A stretch of DNA of 64,000 nt from Zelonia costaricensis. Taxonomy: Eukaryota; Euglenozoa; Kinetoplastea; Trypanosomatida; Trypanosomatidae. This document shows positions 9,701 through 19,398 of this stretch, one piece after another (position 1 is the stretch's first letter; every line of letters begins with the position of its first letter). Both the position numbers and the translations under genes were made by a program. The notes below the pieces were generated by a model, which searched no databases, was not told the origin of the DNA, and saw nothing but the letters and a program-made list of their open reading frames with translations. The stretch spans positions 27,501-91,500 of the forward strand of contig JASAOO010003557.1 of NCBI GenBank assembly GCA_030849075.1, read 5' to 3'.

Positions 9701-10690
9701 ATCTTCCAGAGCCACCCGTCCGCGCTGCTGCTCTCGGGCTGCGGGGCACAGCGGCTCGCCCTCTTGCCAACCGCGCACGCCGTGGCTCGCAGCGGCAGCA
9801 GTGGTGGCGGTGGTGGGGTGCCGCGGTCCTCAGCATCGCTCTCCTGCACGTTACTCCTGATCCGCGTCTGCGGCGTCGCGGTGGAGTGGGACTTGCAGGA
9901 CTGCTACGAGAAGCCAAAGCTGCGCCGGTTGCGCGAGCCGCGCCGCCTGAGTTCCCACCCGTTCGGCGACGCAGTGTCCGGCAAGTGTGCGCTGTGGCCT
10001 CCTCTGCCGGCGGAGCTGGCATCGGCTGCCGAGCGGGTCTCGCTGCGCCACGTGCGCGGCATGCTGCAGTACTACCTCCGCTCCCTGACCTCCTCGGCAG
10101 CCTCCCCTGCGGCCGACGGCGACGAGTCTGCACGGACGCGGAAGCGCGAGCGGTCCGCCGACCTGGAGGAGTCGTCGGGTGTGGAGGCCGCCGCCGGCGC
10201 GTCCACCGCGGTCCCACGCTCCAGCTCCGACGTGCAGGCGTCGCCGAGTCAGACCGACGCCGACGACGCCGCGCTTGAGAAGGCGCCGCGGACGGCGCTG
10301 TACTCCATCGACCGTGTCGCCCTGCTGTACGTGGTCCGGCATCACCCACAGTACTTTCAGCAGGTCATGGGGTGCGGCATCAGCGAGGTGTACGTCGCGG
10401 CGGTTCCAGCCTTGGGTGTCGCCGAAGCGGGGCAGCCGCCTAGTCTCTCCACCCCTGCCTCTGACGCAGCGGGCAGCCCGTCGAGCGAGGGCATCAGCGA
10501 GCAGTCGAGTCCTGTGCCACCTCTCACCGCTGCTGCTGCTGCTGCTGCAGTCTCGACTGCATCGCCGCCGCTGCGGGCGGCCCTCGTGGTGGAGCGCTTC
10601 TGTGGACAGTGGGTGGAGGTGGACGTGGAGGCGTGCTACGACAAGAGCAGGGAAGGGCGGCCGCTGCGTCCGTGTCTAGTCCTCACCTAA
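6734..10690 (+). CDS. Large protein with two C-terminal DUF3223/DeCL-like repeats
   Basis: This is a 1318-residue protein of unknown role. Two diverged copies of one pattern occur near the C-terminus. Copy 1 (about 985-1062) has H994-P, a GCG near 1003-1005 and then VEWDLQDC1057-YEK. Copy 2 (about 1195-1305) has HH1204-P, GCG near 1213-1215 and VDVEAC1301-YDK. The order HP...GxG...hydrophobic strand...D...C resembles the DUF3223/DeCL family known from the tails of plant RNA polymerase IV/V subunits and from kinetoplastid proteins. In both copies a low-complexity insert separates the GCG half from the Cys half. The rest has poorly conserved-looking segments (30-85, 225-300, 780-880) between Ala/Ser/Pro-rich linkers. 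There is no signal peptide or obvious membrane segment. The start is the first in-frame ATG. The gene call is strong; the family assignment is moderate and no function follows from it. Confidence 0.88.
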   Translation: MSSSPAVPARRERLLPLDSTAVLDSTRAFTIHVLWPGADDSAFASDATASDAAMRSSASEQRRRLREHVSVYWDHQHSYQLYQRRLLREVGSTRGAVRFVGFPQVRPAASTAPPTSAPLQLPADSPPNAAAAAPTASAASGRTPEQQQESTSTATAAVAPPRALAAWNWISLVAPYERLLSPSLLFSALLSPGVAAHTGLRYGTQPPTPAPPLLPGHAVSAAAAPGACVPAHWGLQTCGTLWGLHTVAAEASLPAQEVYVMCSGTMLYLDVVLAAGRVWAELEGLWGSRELEQRCAADLENEVVRSAEGVGDASTDGSGEAAAASAFSPSASPPLRQLRAFLSQPAPTYSALLQQVRVLLEALAAPPPLASKSASTVPEPLVPWIVAAMAKEEWTATTPASTAATGSSEGTGSGPSGHSASPPVRLMRHAVTMWLARRGATVSATAPTGSRAVALPARDLCVAGGSEGGAAGSLKSPSPPRVAAPPPLRRVRPLASAASRRTAAGGSGAASLPSSSRASAAAAAAAANAFDAFAPRDAPRVQHPFALPPLPQDPALAALVVVWRRTLRRCLAEPDVLRLRLRQVILGCTGERCEELMREASELAKQEQGQGQQGVSDVRASPASLAVAEAGAGLHNEVRPIVQLPAAPLPLTSDPASTSFCVLGPRFGEWLSSNRGGGGWCGFSGQLFRCVGPSPPPLATPAALLVKPQRRTPAASGGSGASGRLGAARRTASSSMTTASSPSPASVAEPPPPPREQRLTEHFVDGALTVCSPSAGLAGYAVVPFSSEELADRVCRLGASLPRYATEVSGNRLQPADVDFAKEVLQRHCLPLYLACQKRGEQQWGLRSWMKGIMLTLMDRSGTESRVTSPSKLIALAQQQQQQKASAAAGSGGHDAMISAATLRMVMDGGWSEAVALLEHVQKRSEDTLRWLSVRRVSRDVNDSASRSHPLHAATSAAATAGSSGGGVFRSTSVRVQLLRRAEESALFRIFQSHPSALLLSGCGAQRLALLPTAHAVARSGSSGGGGGVPRSSASLSCTLLLIRVCGVAVEWDLQDCYEKPKLRRLREPRRLSSHPFGDAVSGKCALWPPLPAELASAAERVSLRHVRGMLQYYLRSLTSSAASPAADGDESARTRKRERSADLEESSGVEAAAGASTAVPRSSSDVQASPSQTDADDAALEKAPRTALYSIDRVALLYVVRHHPQYFQQVMGCGISEVYVAAVPALGVAEAGQPPSLSTPASDAAGSPSSEGISEQSSPVPPLTAAAAAAAVSTASPPLRAALVVERFCGQWVEVDVEACYDKSREGRPLRPCLVLT
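9680..9920 (+). other. DUF3223-like repeat, copy 1
   Basis: Residues about 983-1062 of the 6734-10690 protein. It reads HP, then a GCG turn, a Gly/Ser insert, a hydrophobic strand, then EWDLQDCYEK. The pattern matches copy 2 in order and spacing apart from the insert. The boundary is approximate and the family match is by eye. Confidence 0.5.
10310..10648 (+). other. DUF3223-like repeat, copy 2
   Basis: Residues about 1193-1305 of the 6734-10690 protein, ending 13 residues before the stop. It reads RHHP, MGCG, EVYVAAVP, a roughly 50-residue Ser/Ala/Pro insert, ALVVERF, then VDVEACYDK. It is closer to the family pattern than copy 1. Confidence 0.55.
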
Positions 10691-11175
10691 CGCGTCTGCC
10701 CTCGCACAAGCATGCGCTTCTGGTGTAATTGGGCAGTTCTCGTCACCTGCGGCATATCCGAGACGTCGCCGACGAGTGCGGCCGTTGCGTGCGGAGGACT
10801 GCGCAGTGCCCTGCTCCCACCCGTAGCGGACGTGGCGCGCGTCGCGGTGGGGCGCGAAGGAAAGAATAAGAAAACGAGCACCTCCACAAGGGAACGGTGA
10901 ACACCGAGTGCTGATCACTTCACGCTCCCCGACGACCTCCACGAGCAGTGTGCACGAAGTGGCGTCGAGTGCAGCAGATGCGGCCTCATCAGCAGCAAGC
11001 GAGAAGACTACGTCACTTTTCTTCTCGTCTCCTCGCCGTGTGAAAGCGACGCACTAAAGCTGCTCACCGACTGGTCACTCCTCCCCCTTTTCTGTCCGCC
11101 TGCTCGCCTCTTCACGCTGTCCCCCGTTCATCACGGCGTGCGTCGTCTGCCACCCAACACGATGGCGGCGCCTGG

Positions 11176-11178
<3 letters not shown>

Positions 11179-11209
<31 letters not shown>
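11179..11209. repeat. (CA)n microsatellite
   Basis: A perfect dinucleotide run of about 15 units in the intergenic region upstream of the copper ATPase gene. Confidence 0.95.
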
Positions 11210-11211
<2 letters not shown>

Positions 11212-12230
11212 CCTTCCTGACTCACCCTTGCGCCGGCACGTGCACCGACACACCGCTGCAACGGCTCACCGAGTGCCTTTGATGGCCCGCTTCCCCAGCC
11301 CTTCGACCGTCCGCTTTCGTTCGCCTTCTTTGTATTCCCCGCCACCCAGCTTGCTTCTTCTTCTCGCTCTGTCTTCGTTTCTGGAGTGCTCCCCTCCCCT
11401 CCCCCCTCCTCCTTCGCCCAGCCCGTTGCCTTCCCTCCGTCCTTCACCACATCTGCAAGGACCCCGCAACGGTCACAAGACTCGCCAGCTCCACTTCACG
11501 TTGCCGCGCGTCGACGCTGCCGCCCTCTCTCACGTGCATCACTGCGCCGCCACTCGCCTTTATTGCCCCCTGTAGTTCTCGTTGCCTTGTGATTCGGTGC
11601 TCCTCAGGCGGACCCCTCCATCTCTCGTCTCTGCCAAGCTGTCTCAAGCTTGTTTTCTTTTGCTGTACCTCCCCCCCCCCCACCACCACCACTGTTCCAT
11701 TTCTGGTCAAGACTTGCATTGTGCAGTGCCTTGTGTTGTCTTCGAAGGCCTGCGACGTTAGCCGCAACCGCCCCCCCTCCCATTCCTTTGTCCCCCGTAC
11801 ACACACAGTCAGACACACACACGCGCACACACACATACGCAGCCCGGGAGCTTCTTGTGCCCACTCATTTCCCTGCTCTCGTCTGCCTGCCTTTGCTATT
11901 ACGAGTGCTGCTGCCCGCGCTCCGCCCAGGTCTCAGCCCCCTCCCCCCCTCGACCACCGAGACGCACACACGCAACACCCGTCCGCCTCTTACGACCTCT
12001 TTAACTTCTCGTCCTGTTTTCGTCTTTTTTTCTTTGTTTGTTTTTTCCGTCTTCTCCTCTGAAGGCGAATTCTGACGTACGTGATTGCCGACGTCCCCGT
12101 CTGTCCTCAATCTTCAACCAGGCAGTCCCACGCAGTCGCGCACGCACCTTCTTCGATCCACCACCGTCGCATGCTCGCGTGATTGTGCCTCCCCCCCACC
12201 CCCACACGCTTTGCCTTCCCTCTTTTCTTC

Positions 12231-12232
12231 AG
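12231..12232 (+). promoter_or_regulatory. Candidate spliced-leader acceptor AG for the copper ATPase
   Basis: The tract TTGCCTTCCCTCTTTTCTTC at 12211-12230 runs directly into AG, a textbook trypanosomatid acceptor. It would give a leader of about 359 bases with no ATG before 12592. A closer acceptor cannot be excluded. Confidence 0.55.
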
Positions 12233-12591
12233 CTCCCACAGGCTCGCGCGCACGCAGTTGAAGTGAGACCCCCTTCCCCGCCGCTATTCTGCCTCCTCAC
12301 CCCCCCCCCTCCGCCACCACGTCGCACGTTACCGCTCGCTACGGGACGTTCGAACGTGACGTGAAGCGCCACAAGGCATCCTTCGCTATCTTCACTCCTG
12401 CCTTGACCCTCGCCGCGGCCGGCGCACTTCACGGTGCGCGGGACGGTGCTGCTGCCGCAGGACTCGTTGCTCCGGCAGCCAGCGCAGCGCACCAGCCCGG
12501 TCGCCACTCGGCAACAGCCGCCTCGGCGCGGTCGCCCCGCTCGGGCCGAGTTCGCGGTTGCCCTCTGTGCCCCCGGTCCAGCGCCGCCGCG

Positions 12592-15500
12592 ATGGGTGTC
12601 CTCACATCCGACGCCGCGTCAGTGCGCCACGTTGTCGTGGGTGTGTATGGCATGACGTGCAACGGGTGCGCACAGCGTGTACAGGCGGAGCTGCAGCAGC
12701 TGCCCGGTGTGCAGGCGGTGGCGGTGGACCTCGCCGCGAGCCGGGCCGAGGTGACGGTGAGCGCACAGGACCCGGACGCCGAGTCGCGCATTGCGGCGAA
12801 GGTCCTCGCGATGGGCTACGCGGTTCACCCCGATGCACCGCCGCCGCCGTCGCCGCCGACGGCCCAGGACTCGCAGCAGCCGTCCACACCGCCGCCCCCG
12901 CTGCGCCGCCGCTCGCCCAGCTTCTCGCACGTCTCCTCCGTCTCCACGTGCTGCATGTCGCAGCAGTCGGGGGCGGGGGCAGCGGACGAGGCGGCACCCG
13001 TGATCAACGTGGTGTCTCGTGCCCGCCGCTACCGTCGCGGCCCGTGCGGGTGCGGTGGACGCGGGTGCATGTGCGCCATCGTGCCGGTGCCTGATATGCT
13101 CACGGAGGAGTCGCGGCTGCTGGGTCACGCCGACGCCGCCGACGGGCCGCTGGCACAGGACGCCAGCGTTCCGGCGGCGTTGGACCGCGTCGTTGCCGTC
13201 CGGCAGCCCCCCCAACGCGTCACGATCGCCAAGACCGGCTTGCTGATCGAGGGCATGTCGTGCGCGTCCTGCGCAGCTCGCATCGAGGCCAAACTCAACC
13301 AGCTCGACGGCGTCGTCGACGCGTCGGTGAACTTCTCGACGATGCAGGGGCACGTGACGCACCGCCTCGCTGCCGCGTCGCTGGACAGGGTGGTGCGCTG
13401 CGTCGCCGAGCTCGGCTACACCGTCACTATCCAAAGCACCACTGCACCGCCGGACGAGGAGGGGGCTGAGTCGGCGGAGGCACGCGGCGAGTGCACGTGC
13501 AGCACCAACATGCGCGCCGTGCCGGTGAACGTCGGTGGCGTCCTGTCCGCCTACGAGCACCGGCTGCTCGTGCAGGGCATGTCGTGCACCTCCTGCGCCG
13601 CCCGCATCGAGCACACGCTGCGCCAACACGCTTTTGTGCTTGGCTGCACAGTTTCCTTTGCCACGGGCACGGCCCTTGTCACGACCCACGCCCCGAGCGG
13701 CTGCGCAGAGGCCTGCAAGATCATCCAGTCGATGGGGTACACGGTGACCGACACGGCGCAGCTCGAGACCGACTCGTCCCTGAACCGCACCCGCGAGGCG
13801 CTCGAGCGGACCCGTGAGATTGCTGACCACGAGCGCAACCTGATCGGCAGCGCCATCCTGAGCGTGCCCCTGGCGGCGGCGATGGTGCTCATGATGTTTG
13901 TGGATCTCATGGACCACCCCCTGCTCGCCCGCGTCATCGACGGCGTGCAGCTCTGCGCCGCAACGCCGATTGTGTTCTACTACGGGCAGTCGTTCTTCTG
14001 GAGCGCGTGGCGGAGCTGGCAGCACGGCGCCTACACGATGGACACCCTCGTTGCCATCGGAACGGGCTGCACGTACGCCTACTCCGCCGTCGTCTACTTG
14101 CTGACGCTGTTCGTGTACCCGAACATGCACATGATGACGTACTTCGACACGGCTGGCATGCTGACCACGTTCATGCTGCTCGGACGCTTCCTCGAGGCGC
14201 GGGCGAAGCGGAGCACGAGCGGGGCGCTGATCGAACTCATGAGCCTCGTGCCGCCGACTGCCGTGTGCGTGCAACCGGACGGCAGCGAGGTGCGCGTGAG
14301 CTCGTCGCAGCTGCAGCGTGGCGCGCTGGTGCGTGTCTTGGCTGGTGACCGCGTCCCTGTCGACGGCACCATCGTCGAGGGCAGCTCCGAGCTGGACGAG
14401 CAGATGGTGACGGGCGAGTCGCTGCCGAAGCTGAAGAAGCCCGGAGAGGCGGTGGTGGGCGGCACCCTCAACATCACCGCCGCGCTGCTCATCCGCGCCG
14501 ACAAGGTGGGGGAGGAGACGATGATTGCGCAGGTGCTCCGCATTGTGCAGGAGGCCCAGACGACGAAGCCGGCCGTCCAGCGTGCGGCAGACCGCGTCGC
14601 CATGTCCTTCGTGCCCGCCGTGCTGCTCTTCTCGCTGCTCACGCTCTTTGTGTGGCTCTTGCTCGGGTTCTGCGACGCGTACCCGACGGCGTGGCGGGAC
14701 CACGGCACGAGCTGGCAGGCGTTTGCCTTCAACTTCTTCATTTCCACGGTTGTGGCCGCCTGCCCCTGCGCGCTGGGGCTCGCGACGCCGACGGCCATCA
14801 TGGTGGGCACAGGCGTCGGCGCCCAGAACGGCGTGCTCGTCAAGAGCGGCACAACGCTGGAGGCGGTGCGGCGCGTGGACTGCGTCGTGCTCGACAAGAC
14901 GGGCACCATCACGAAGGGTCGGCTCGAGGTGGTTCGCTCCTGCGTGGCGCCCGTGCTGCCGGAGGGTGTGGACGCTGCCATGTCGCGGCGGCTCGTGGGC
15001 CTCGTGGAGGCCCGCTCCAACCACCCCATTGCCCAGGCCGTCTGCGCCGCACTGCTGCCGGAGCGGGACGACGGCGACCACGCAGCCCCAGCGCAGCGCC
15101 GTCGTGCGCACTACAGCGTCGCCTCCGTCGTGACGCACGGTGGGAAGGGCGTGGAGGCCACCATTACGGTTTCTTACGACGCCGCTGACGCCGGCGACGC
15201 GGCGGAAGGGCCGGGCGCCGAGTTGCCTCCGGCGGCGACCCACTCACTGCTTGTCGGCAACACCGCCCTGCTGCGCGAGCACCGCGTCCCGCTCCCGCCA
15301 CAGCTGGCCCACCTCGTCGAGGAGGAGAACAGCCAGGGGCTGACCACCGTCGTGGCGTCCATCAACGGCGTCGCGTGCATCGTGGTCAGCCTCGCCGACG
15401 AGCCCAAGCCGGAGGCGCGCGGCGTCGTGCAGTTCCTGCGCAAGGCCGGCGTGCGCGTCTTTATGGTGACGGGCGACAGCGCCGGCGTGGCGACCCGCAT

Positions 15501-15984
15501 CGCCAGCGAGGTCGGCATCGATCAGAGCGACGTGCGGGCAGAGGCGCTCCCCGTGACGAAGGCGACCATTGTGCGGGAGCTGCAGGCAAAGGGGTGCCGC
15601 GTCATGTTCGTCGGCGACGGCATCAACGACAGCCCTGCGCTGGCGCAGGCGAACGTCGGTGTTGCGCTGGGGGCCGGAACGGAGGTGGCGATCGAGGCTG
15701 CCGACGCCGTGCTGGTGCGCAACAGCCTCGTCGACCTCCTGAACCTGCGCTCCCTCTCCAGTACGACAGTGCGTCGCATCTATGGGAACTTCATCTGGGC
15801 CTTTGGGTACAACATGCTGATGCTGCCCATGGCCAGCGGCCTGCTCTACCCGTTCTTCCGCGTGCAGCTGCCGCCGGTGGTGGCGGGGGCGGCGATGATG
15901 CTGTCAAGCCTCAGTGTGCTCTGCTCGAGCTTGTCGATCCGCTGCTTCCGCCCCCACCGCGAGCGCGACTTTGTGGGCCGCTGA
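12592..15984 (+). CDS. Copper-transporting P1B-type ATPase (CopA/ATP7-like)
   Basis: This 1130-residue membrane pump should export Cu(I) at the cost of ATP, probably in a secretory or surface membrane. It has three N-terminal heavy-metal domains with GMTC23NGC26, GMSC224ASC227 and GMSC332TSC335. A Cys-rich insert lies between domains 1 and 2 (C152, C154, C159, C161). Core motifs are intact: T607-G-E-S610 in the actuator, C724-P-C726 in the metal-binding helix, D768-K-T-G-T at the phosphorylation site, H811-P in the nucleotide domain and G1008-DGIND1013 at the hinge. C-terminal helices carry YN and MxxSS, typical of Cu(I) pumps. About eight membrane helices are visible. The ATG at 12592 is chosen because it directly precedes the first metal domain and no upstream in-frame ATG exists. 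It looks fully functional. Confidence 0.96.
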   Translation: MGVLTSDAASVRHVVVGVYGMTCNGCAQRVQAELQQLPGVQAVAVDLAASRAEVTVSAQDPDAESRIAAKVLAMGYAVHPDAPPPPSPPTAQDSQQPSTPPPPLRRRSPSFSHVSSVSTCCMSQQSGAGAADEAAPVINVVSRARRYRRGPCGCGGRGCMCAIVPVPDMLTEESRLLGHADAADGPLAQDASVPAALDRVVAVRQPPQRVTIAKTGLLIEGMSCASCAARIEAKLNQLDGVVDASVNFSTMQGHVTHRLAAASLDRVVRCVAELGYTVTIQSTTAPPDEEGAESAEARGECTCSTNMRAVPVNVGGVLSAYEHRLLVQGMSCTSCAARIEHTLRQHAFVLGCTVSFATGTALVTTHAPSGCAEACKIIQSMGYTVTDTAQLETDSSLNRTREALERTREIADHERNLIGSAILSVPLAAAMVLMMFVDLMDHPLLARVIDGVQLCAATPIVFYYGQSFFWSAWRSWQHGAYTMDTLVAIGTGCTYAYSAVVYLLTLFVYPNMHMMTYFDTAGMLTTFMLLGRFLEARAKRSTSGALIELMSLVPPTAVCVQPDGSEVRVSSSQLQRGALVRVLAGDRVPVDGTIVEGSSELDEQMVTGESLPKLKKPGEAVVGGTLNITAALLIRADKVGEETMIAQVLRIVQEAQTTKPAVQRAADRVAMSFVPAVLLFSLLTLFVWLLLGFCDAYPTAWRDHGTSWQAFAFNFFISTVVAACPCALGLATPTAIMVGTGVGAQNGVLVKSGTTLEAVRRVDCVVLDKTGTITKGRLEVVRSCVAPVLPEGVDAAMSRRLVGLVEARSNHPIAQAVCAALLPERDDGDHAAPAQRRRAHYSVASVVTHGGKGVEATITVSYDAADAGDAAEGPGAELPPAATHSLLVGNTALLREHRVPLPPQLAHLVEEENSQGLTTVVASINGVACIVVSLADEPKPEARGVVQFLRKAGVRVFMVTGDSAGVATRIASEVGIDQSDVRAEALPVTKATIVRELQAKGCRVMFVGDGINDSPALAQANVGVALGAGTEVAIEAADAVLVRNSLVDLLNLRSLSSTTVRRIYGNFIWAFGYNMLMLPMASGLLYPFFRVQLPPVVAGAAMMLSSLSVLCSSLSIRCFRPHRERDFVGR

Positions 15985-17904
15985 GGAGGCGGCGGAGAGG
16001 GTCGGCGGCCGTCGCGCGGCGGACGGCGCGCGTGTGCGTGAGCACGGGAGCGGAAGAGCGACAGGAACGACAGACTCGGAAAAAAAGCCAGATACGGTGG
16101 CGCAGCTCTATCCACAGGGGACGTAGCAAAGTCCCCATTTTCGTTTTGTGCTCTGGTGCATTGCTGTCGCGCACTCCCATCCCCCCCCTCACACACACGC
16201 GGACCGGTGCGCACTCTGTCACTCGTGGGTTGCGTCCTGCGTGGGGAGAACAGCGAACAGAAGCACTGCACAAGCCGGTGGCCACCTCACATCAGTCACT
16301 CTTCTGCCTTCCCTTCCTCCCTCCCCCCGTCCTCACCGGCGTGTCGCTTCACTCCTTTCCACTCTCTCTGTCGCACCGCTGGTGAACCTCGACAACCTCG
16401 ACTCGTCTTGTGTGTTTCTCTCTTCTCTCTCGACTGCCGCGCGCACTTCGGTGGCCTGCCGAGCACAACGTCGCGTGTTGCTTTTCTTCTCGCCGGCCCC
16501 ATTTTTTTTGTTTTTCCCTCTTTTTCGTTTTGCTTCTGATTGCGCGCTTTGTGACTCCAGCTGCCCTTCTCCGTGCACGCGGCGCTTTCGACTCCCCGCA
16601 CTCCTACATGCACCCTTCTCTTCTCAACAAGCTGAAGAGGAGAGAGAGAGAGAGCGGGTGCGGTGGGTGGGGGACAGGGAAGTCGAAGGAGGAGCGTGGC
16701 AGGCGGGTGGCGGCGAGGAGCACGGGTTGTGCTTATACACAATGCCCAGTAGCCCTTTTCTTTTCCAGGAGAGGTAGTAGACAGGCGAGGGTTTGGGGTG
16801 GCGGAGGGGGGGGGGGGGCGGTGAGGGGCTGCTCATCACCTCAGTGATTCATCTTTCACCGCCTACAGACTTCACATCGAGTGATGAAGGAACTGTGCAA
16901 ACTGTTTACACGCCGCTTTCTCGTCACGTTGGTGGACGAGGAGCACGCGATGGCACGCCCTGCACCGTCCACCCAAAGTCCCCTTCTCTTCTTCGTGCGC
17001 ACCTCTTTTGTTTTTCTTCAACTGTTGTGAGTAGGGGTAACACCGCGAAGGCAGAGGTGAGCGGTGCCGGCGACGTCTCCGACGCGTGAGTTGGTCCTTG
17101 TTGTGTTGCCGCCCCCCTCCATCGCGTTCTCTCCCTCGCTGGACGTGTCCTCCGTCACCTTCTCGCCCTCTTCTGTCCTGTGCCGGTGCCCGAGTTCGCC
17201 TGCGCCGCGACAGAACGAAGTGCGTCAAGCCGGGTCGTGGCATGTCAACTCTCAGTCCCACTTTTCGCTGCACGTGATTGTGCCTCCCCCGACGGCAGTC
17301 TGAACTCTCCGCACCCTTCCTCATCTTTTTTTGGAGAAGCAGAGCTAGCAGTGAATCGCAAGAACAGCAGCCGACGTCCTCGCATTACAGAGAGCGGGAG
17401 AGCTTTGGTTGTTCTCCGCTCACGTCCTCTCCCCCGCTGTCCTCGTCCCATGCTCTATCCGACACGCCTGCTCTTTTCTGTCTCCATCGTTTGCCGCACC
17501 CTCGCTGGCCCACCGGAAGTTCAGCGGCGAGCGCACACACATCAACACACACACACACGCACAACCTACTCCCCCCCCCACACACACACGATTACACACA
17601 CTCACCGACGCCACCCCGCACGGGGAAGACTTTCAGCCACATCCCCCATGAGGTGGTAGCGCTATCCACTCCAGCGTCGCACCCAAGCACGCCGGCATAT
17701 CCCCCACCCTCCCCGTCGCCGCCTCCGTTCTCTTGCTTTCGCTTTTTCTTCTTTGTGTTTTTTTTTTTTTCGATTCACACCGACGTATCGACGCTGCAAC
17801 ACCGAACGCGCAGACCCCCAACAGAATAAGAGGAAGCGAAAAGGGGAGCACGTACACTCCAAGGCAGTGGCGCCCCACACGCCGACCTCAGGCACAGGCA
17901 AACC
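15985..17904. other. Intergenic region between the copper ATPase and the first histidine phosphatase
   Basis: About 1.9 kb of pyrimidine-rich sequence with several T/C tracts and a CA-rich stretch (17533-17610). A short purine-rich patch (16633-16735) and a G-run (16804-16820) interrupt it. I see no gene on either strand. Confidence 0.8.
17812..17813 (+). promoter_or_regulatory. Candidate spliced-leader acceptor AG for the first histidine phosphatase
   Basis: A strong T-rich tract (about 17733-17771) is followed by an AG-free stretch of about 40 bases and then CAG at 17811-17813. The predicted leader is 91 bases and contains no upstream ATG. Confidence 0.6.
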
Positions 17905-19398
17905 ATGTGGCTTACCGCGGCGCGTCGGCGCCTCTACTACCCGAATCAGGTCTTCATCAGCAAAGACAACCGACGTCTGCAGCACCAGTGGCTGCCGCGG
18001 CGGCTTCTCCTCGTCCGCCACGGCGAGTCAGAGGCCAACGTGAACCGCGAGATGTACAGCACAACGCCGGACTGGAAGATCCCGCTGACGGCGTTGGGCC
18101 GCGAGCAGGCCTTCGACTGCGGCAAGCGACTTCGCAATATCATTCAGGACGAGAAGTTGTACATCTACTACTCCCCCTACGCTCGCACGCGGCAGACGCT
18201 GGACGAGATACGTCGCAGCTTCGACGAGTCGCAAATCCAGGGCGAGCGCGAGGATGAGCGGCTGCGTGAGCAGGAGATGGGCAACTACCAGCCCATGCAA
18301 GAAATGGACAGCACGTGGGCGGCACGCAACGCGTTTGGGCGGCTGTACTACCGCTTTCCCTTTGGCGAGAGCGGCGCCGATGTGGGCGATCGCGTCTCCG
18401 GCTTCTTCGACTCGCTGCTGCGCGAGCGGATTGGCTTGACGGTGCCGAACATGAACGAGCGTCTCATGCAAGGGGCGCGGGAGGAGCTCGGCTGCCTCGG
18501 CCTCGGCCGGTGGAGCACAGAGGGGGCGGGCGCAGCCGCCGCTGCTGGTGACGGCGGGGCCGCATCTGAAGTAGCACCGGACGGAGCGGCACCGCCGCCT
18601 GCTTCACACGACACGGCCTCCCCATCCGGTCCCCGACGCCGCACGCTGCGGTGCACCTCGCAGCACCCGCTGCCCCTCTCCGACCTCGGCGAGGCCGAGA
18701 CGCGTGGCGTGCTGCCGCCCAACGACCACGGTGCCAGCGCCGGGGAGGAGCAGAACGTACTGATCGTCGCGCATGGCCTCCTCATCCGCCTTTTTATCGG
18801 CCGCTGGTTCCGTGTGCCGATGGAGGTGTTCGAGACGATGTGCAACCCACCCAACTGCGCCATCATCTTACTCGAGCGCAACGACCGACTTGGCCGGCTC
18901 GTCATGACGGACATCAGCAAGGGCCTCTTCGGCAGCGACCCGCTGCTGCAGATGATGCGGTTCGACGGCCGCGAGGACACGCACTGGTACCGCGAGAAGT
19001 TCCTCGGAATTGTCGACCCCACCAAGGCGGCCGAAGAGGCCGTCGCCGAAGACGACGACGAGAACCACTACTCGCGCTCCAAGGCGCACAACAGCCGCGT
19101 CGGGGCCCCGGCACCGCCGCCGCAGCGCCTGAAGGGGCCACCAACGAGCTCTGCGCCTCGCATGGAGGCCAGCGCCGCAGCGCCGCCACCAGCCGCGCAT
19201 GCTGCAGTAGACACCGCAACGACTGCAGCCGCCATGGAAGTGGAGGAGGCGCCACCACCACGGCGCACGTCGTCGGTGCCACCGCTACCTGCTGCACCGA
19301 AAGCTGCAACTGCGCCGTCGCTCTCGGACAGCACCCCGAACCGGGAGTACCTCAAGTTCAAGCGAGGCGTTGGCTTCCACAAGGACTTTGAAAAATGA
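17905..19398 (+). CDS. Histidine phosphatase (phosphoglycerate mutase-like, AT74/Det1 type), catalytically intact
   Basis: This is a 497-residue histidine-phosphatase superfamily protein. The catalytic motif LLVRH39GESEAN carries the phospho-accepting His. E122 in RLREQEMGN is the expected acid residue, and the second His is H290 in VAHG. The stretches PDWKIPLTALGREQA, YYSPYARTRQTL and YYRFPFGESGADVGDRV match the eukaryotic AT74/Det1-type subgroup better than glycolytic mutases; trypanosomatid glycolysis uses an unrelated cofactor-independent mutase. A low-complexity insert (about 180-270) splits the domain, and a disordered tail (about 370-480) ends in FKRGVGFHKDFEK. There is no clear targeting signal. 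A diverged paralogue lacking the catalytic His lies 2.5 kb downstream. The substrate is unknown. Confidence 0.93.
   Translation: MWLTAARRRLYYPNQVFISKDNRRLQHQWLPRRLLLVRHGESEANVNREMYSTTPDWKIPLTALGREQAFDCGKRLRNIIQDEKLYIYYSPYARTRQTLDEIRRSFDESQIQGEREDERLREQEMGNYQPMQEMDSTWAARNAFGRLYYRFPFGESGADVGDRVSGFFDSLLRERIGLTVPNMNERLMQGAREELGCLGLGRWSTEGAGAAAAAGDGGAASEVAPDGAAPPPASHDTASPSGPRRRTLRCTSQHPLPLSDLGEAETRGVLPPNDHGASAGEEQNVLIVAHGLLIRLFIGRWFRVPMEVFETMCNPPNCAIILLERNDRLGRLVMTDISKGLFGSDPLLQMMRFDGREDTHWYREKFLGIVDPTKAAEEAVAEDDDENHYSRSKAHNSRVGAPAPPPQRLKGPPTSSAPRMEASAAAPPPAAHAAVDTATTAAAMEVEEAPPPRRTSSVPPLPAAPKAATAPSLSDSTPNREYLKFKRGVGFHKDFEK

Larger units (their letters stand above)
10691..12591. other. Intergenic region before the copper ATPase gene
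   Basis: About 1.9 kb without a supported gene. The first 350 bases are of mixed composition (likely 3' UTR); the rest is pyrimidine-rich. It holds a perfect CA repeat at 11179-11209 and C-rich tracts near 11675-11690 and 12190-12204. The frame of the ATPase is open back to about 12361 but has no ATG before 12592. Confidence 0.8.

Noticed and set aside
12361..12591. N-terminal extension of the copper ATPase from a GTG codon
   Set aside because: Trypanosomatids start at ATG, and the first in-frame ATG at 12592 directly precedes the first metal-binding domain.
12619..15243. Long minus-strand open frame (874 codons) opposite the copper ATPase
   Set aside because: An antisense shadow caused by GC-rich third positions; the + strand encodes all P-type ATPase motifs.
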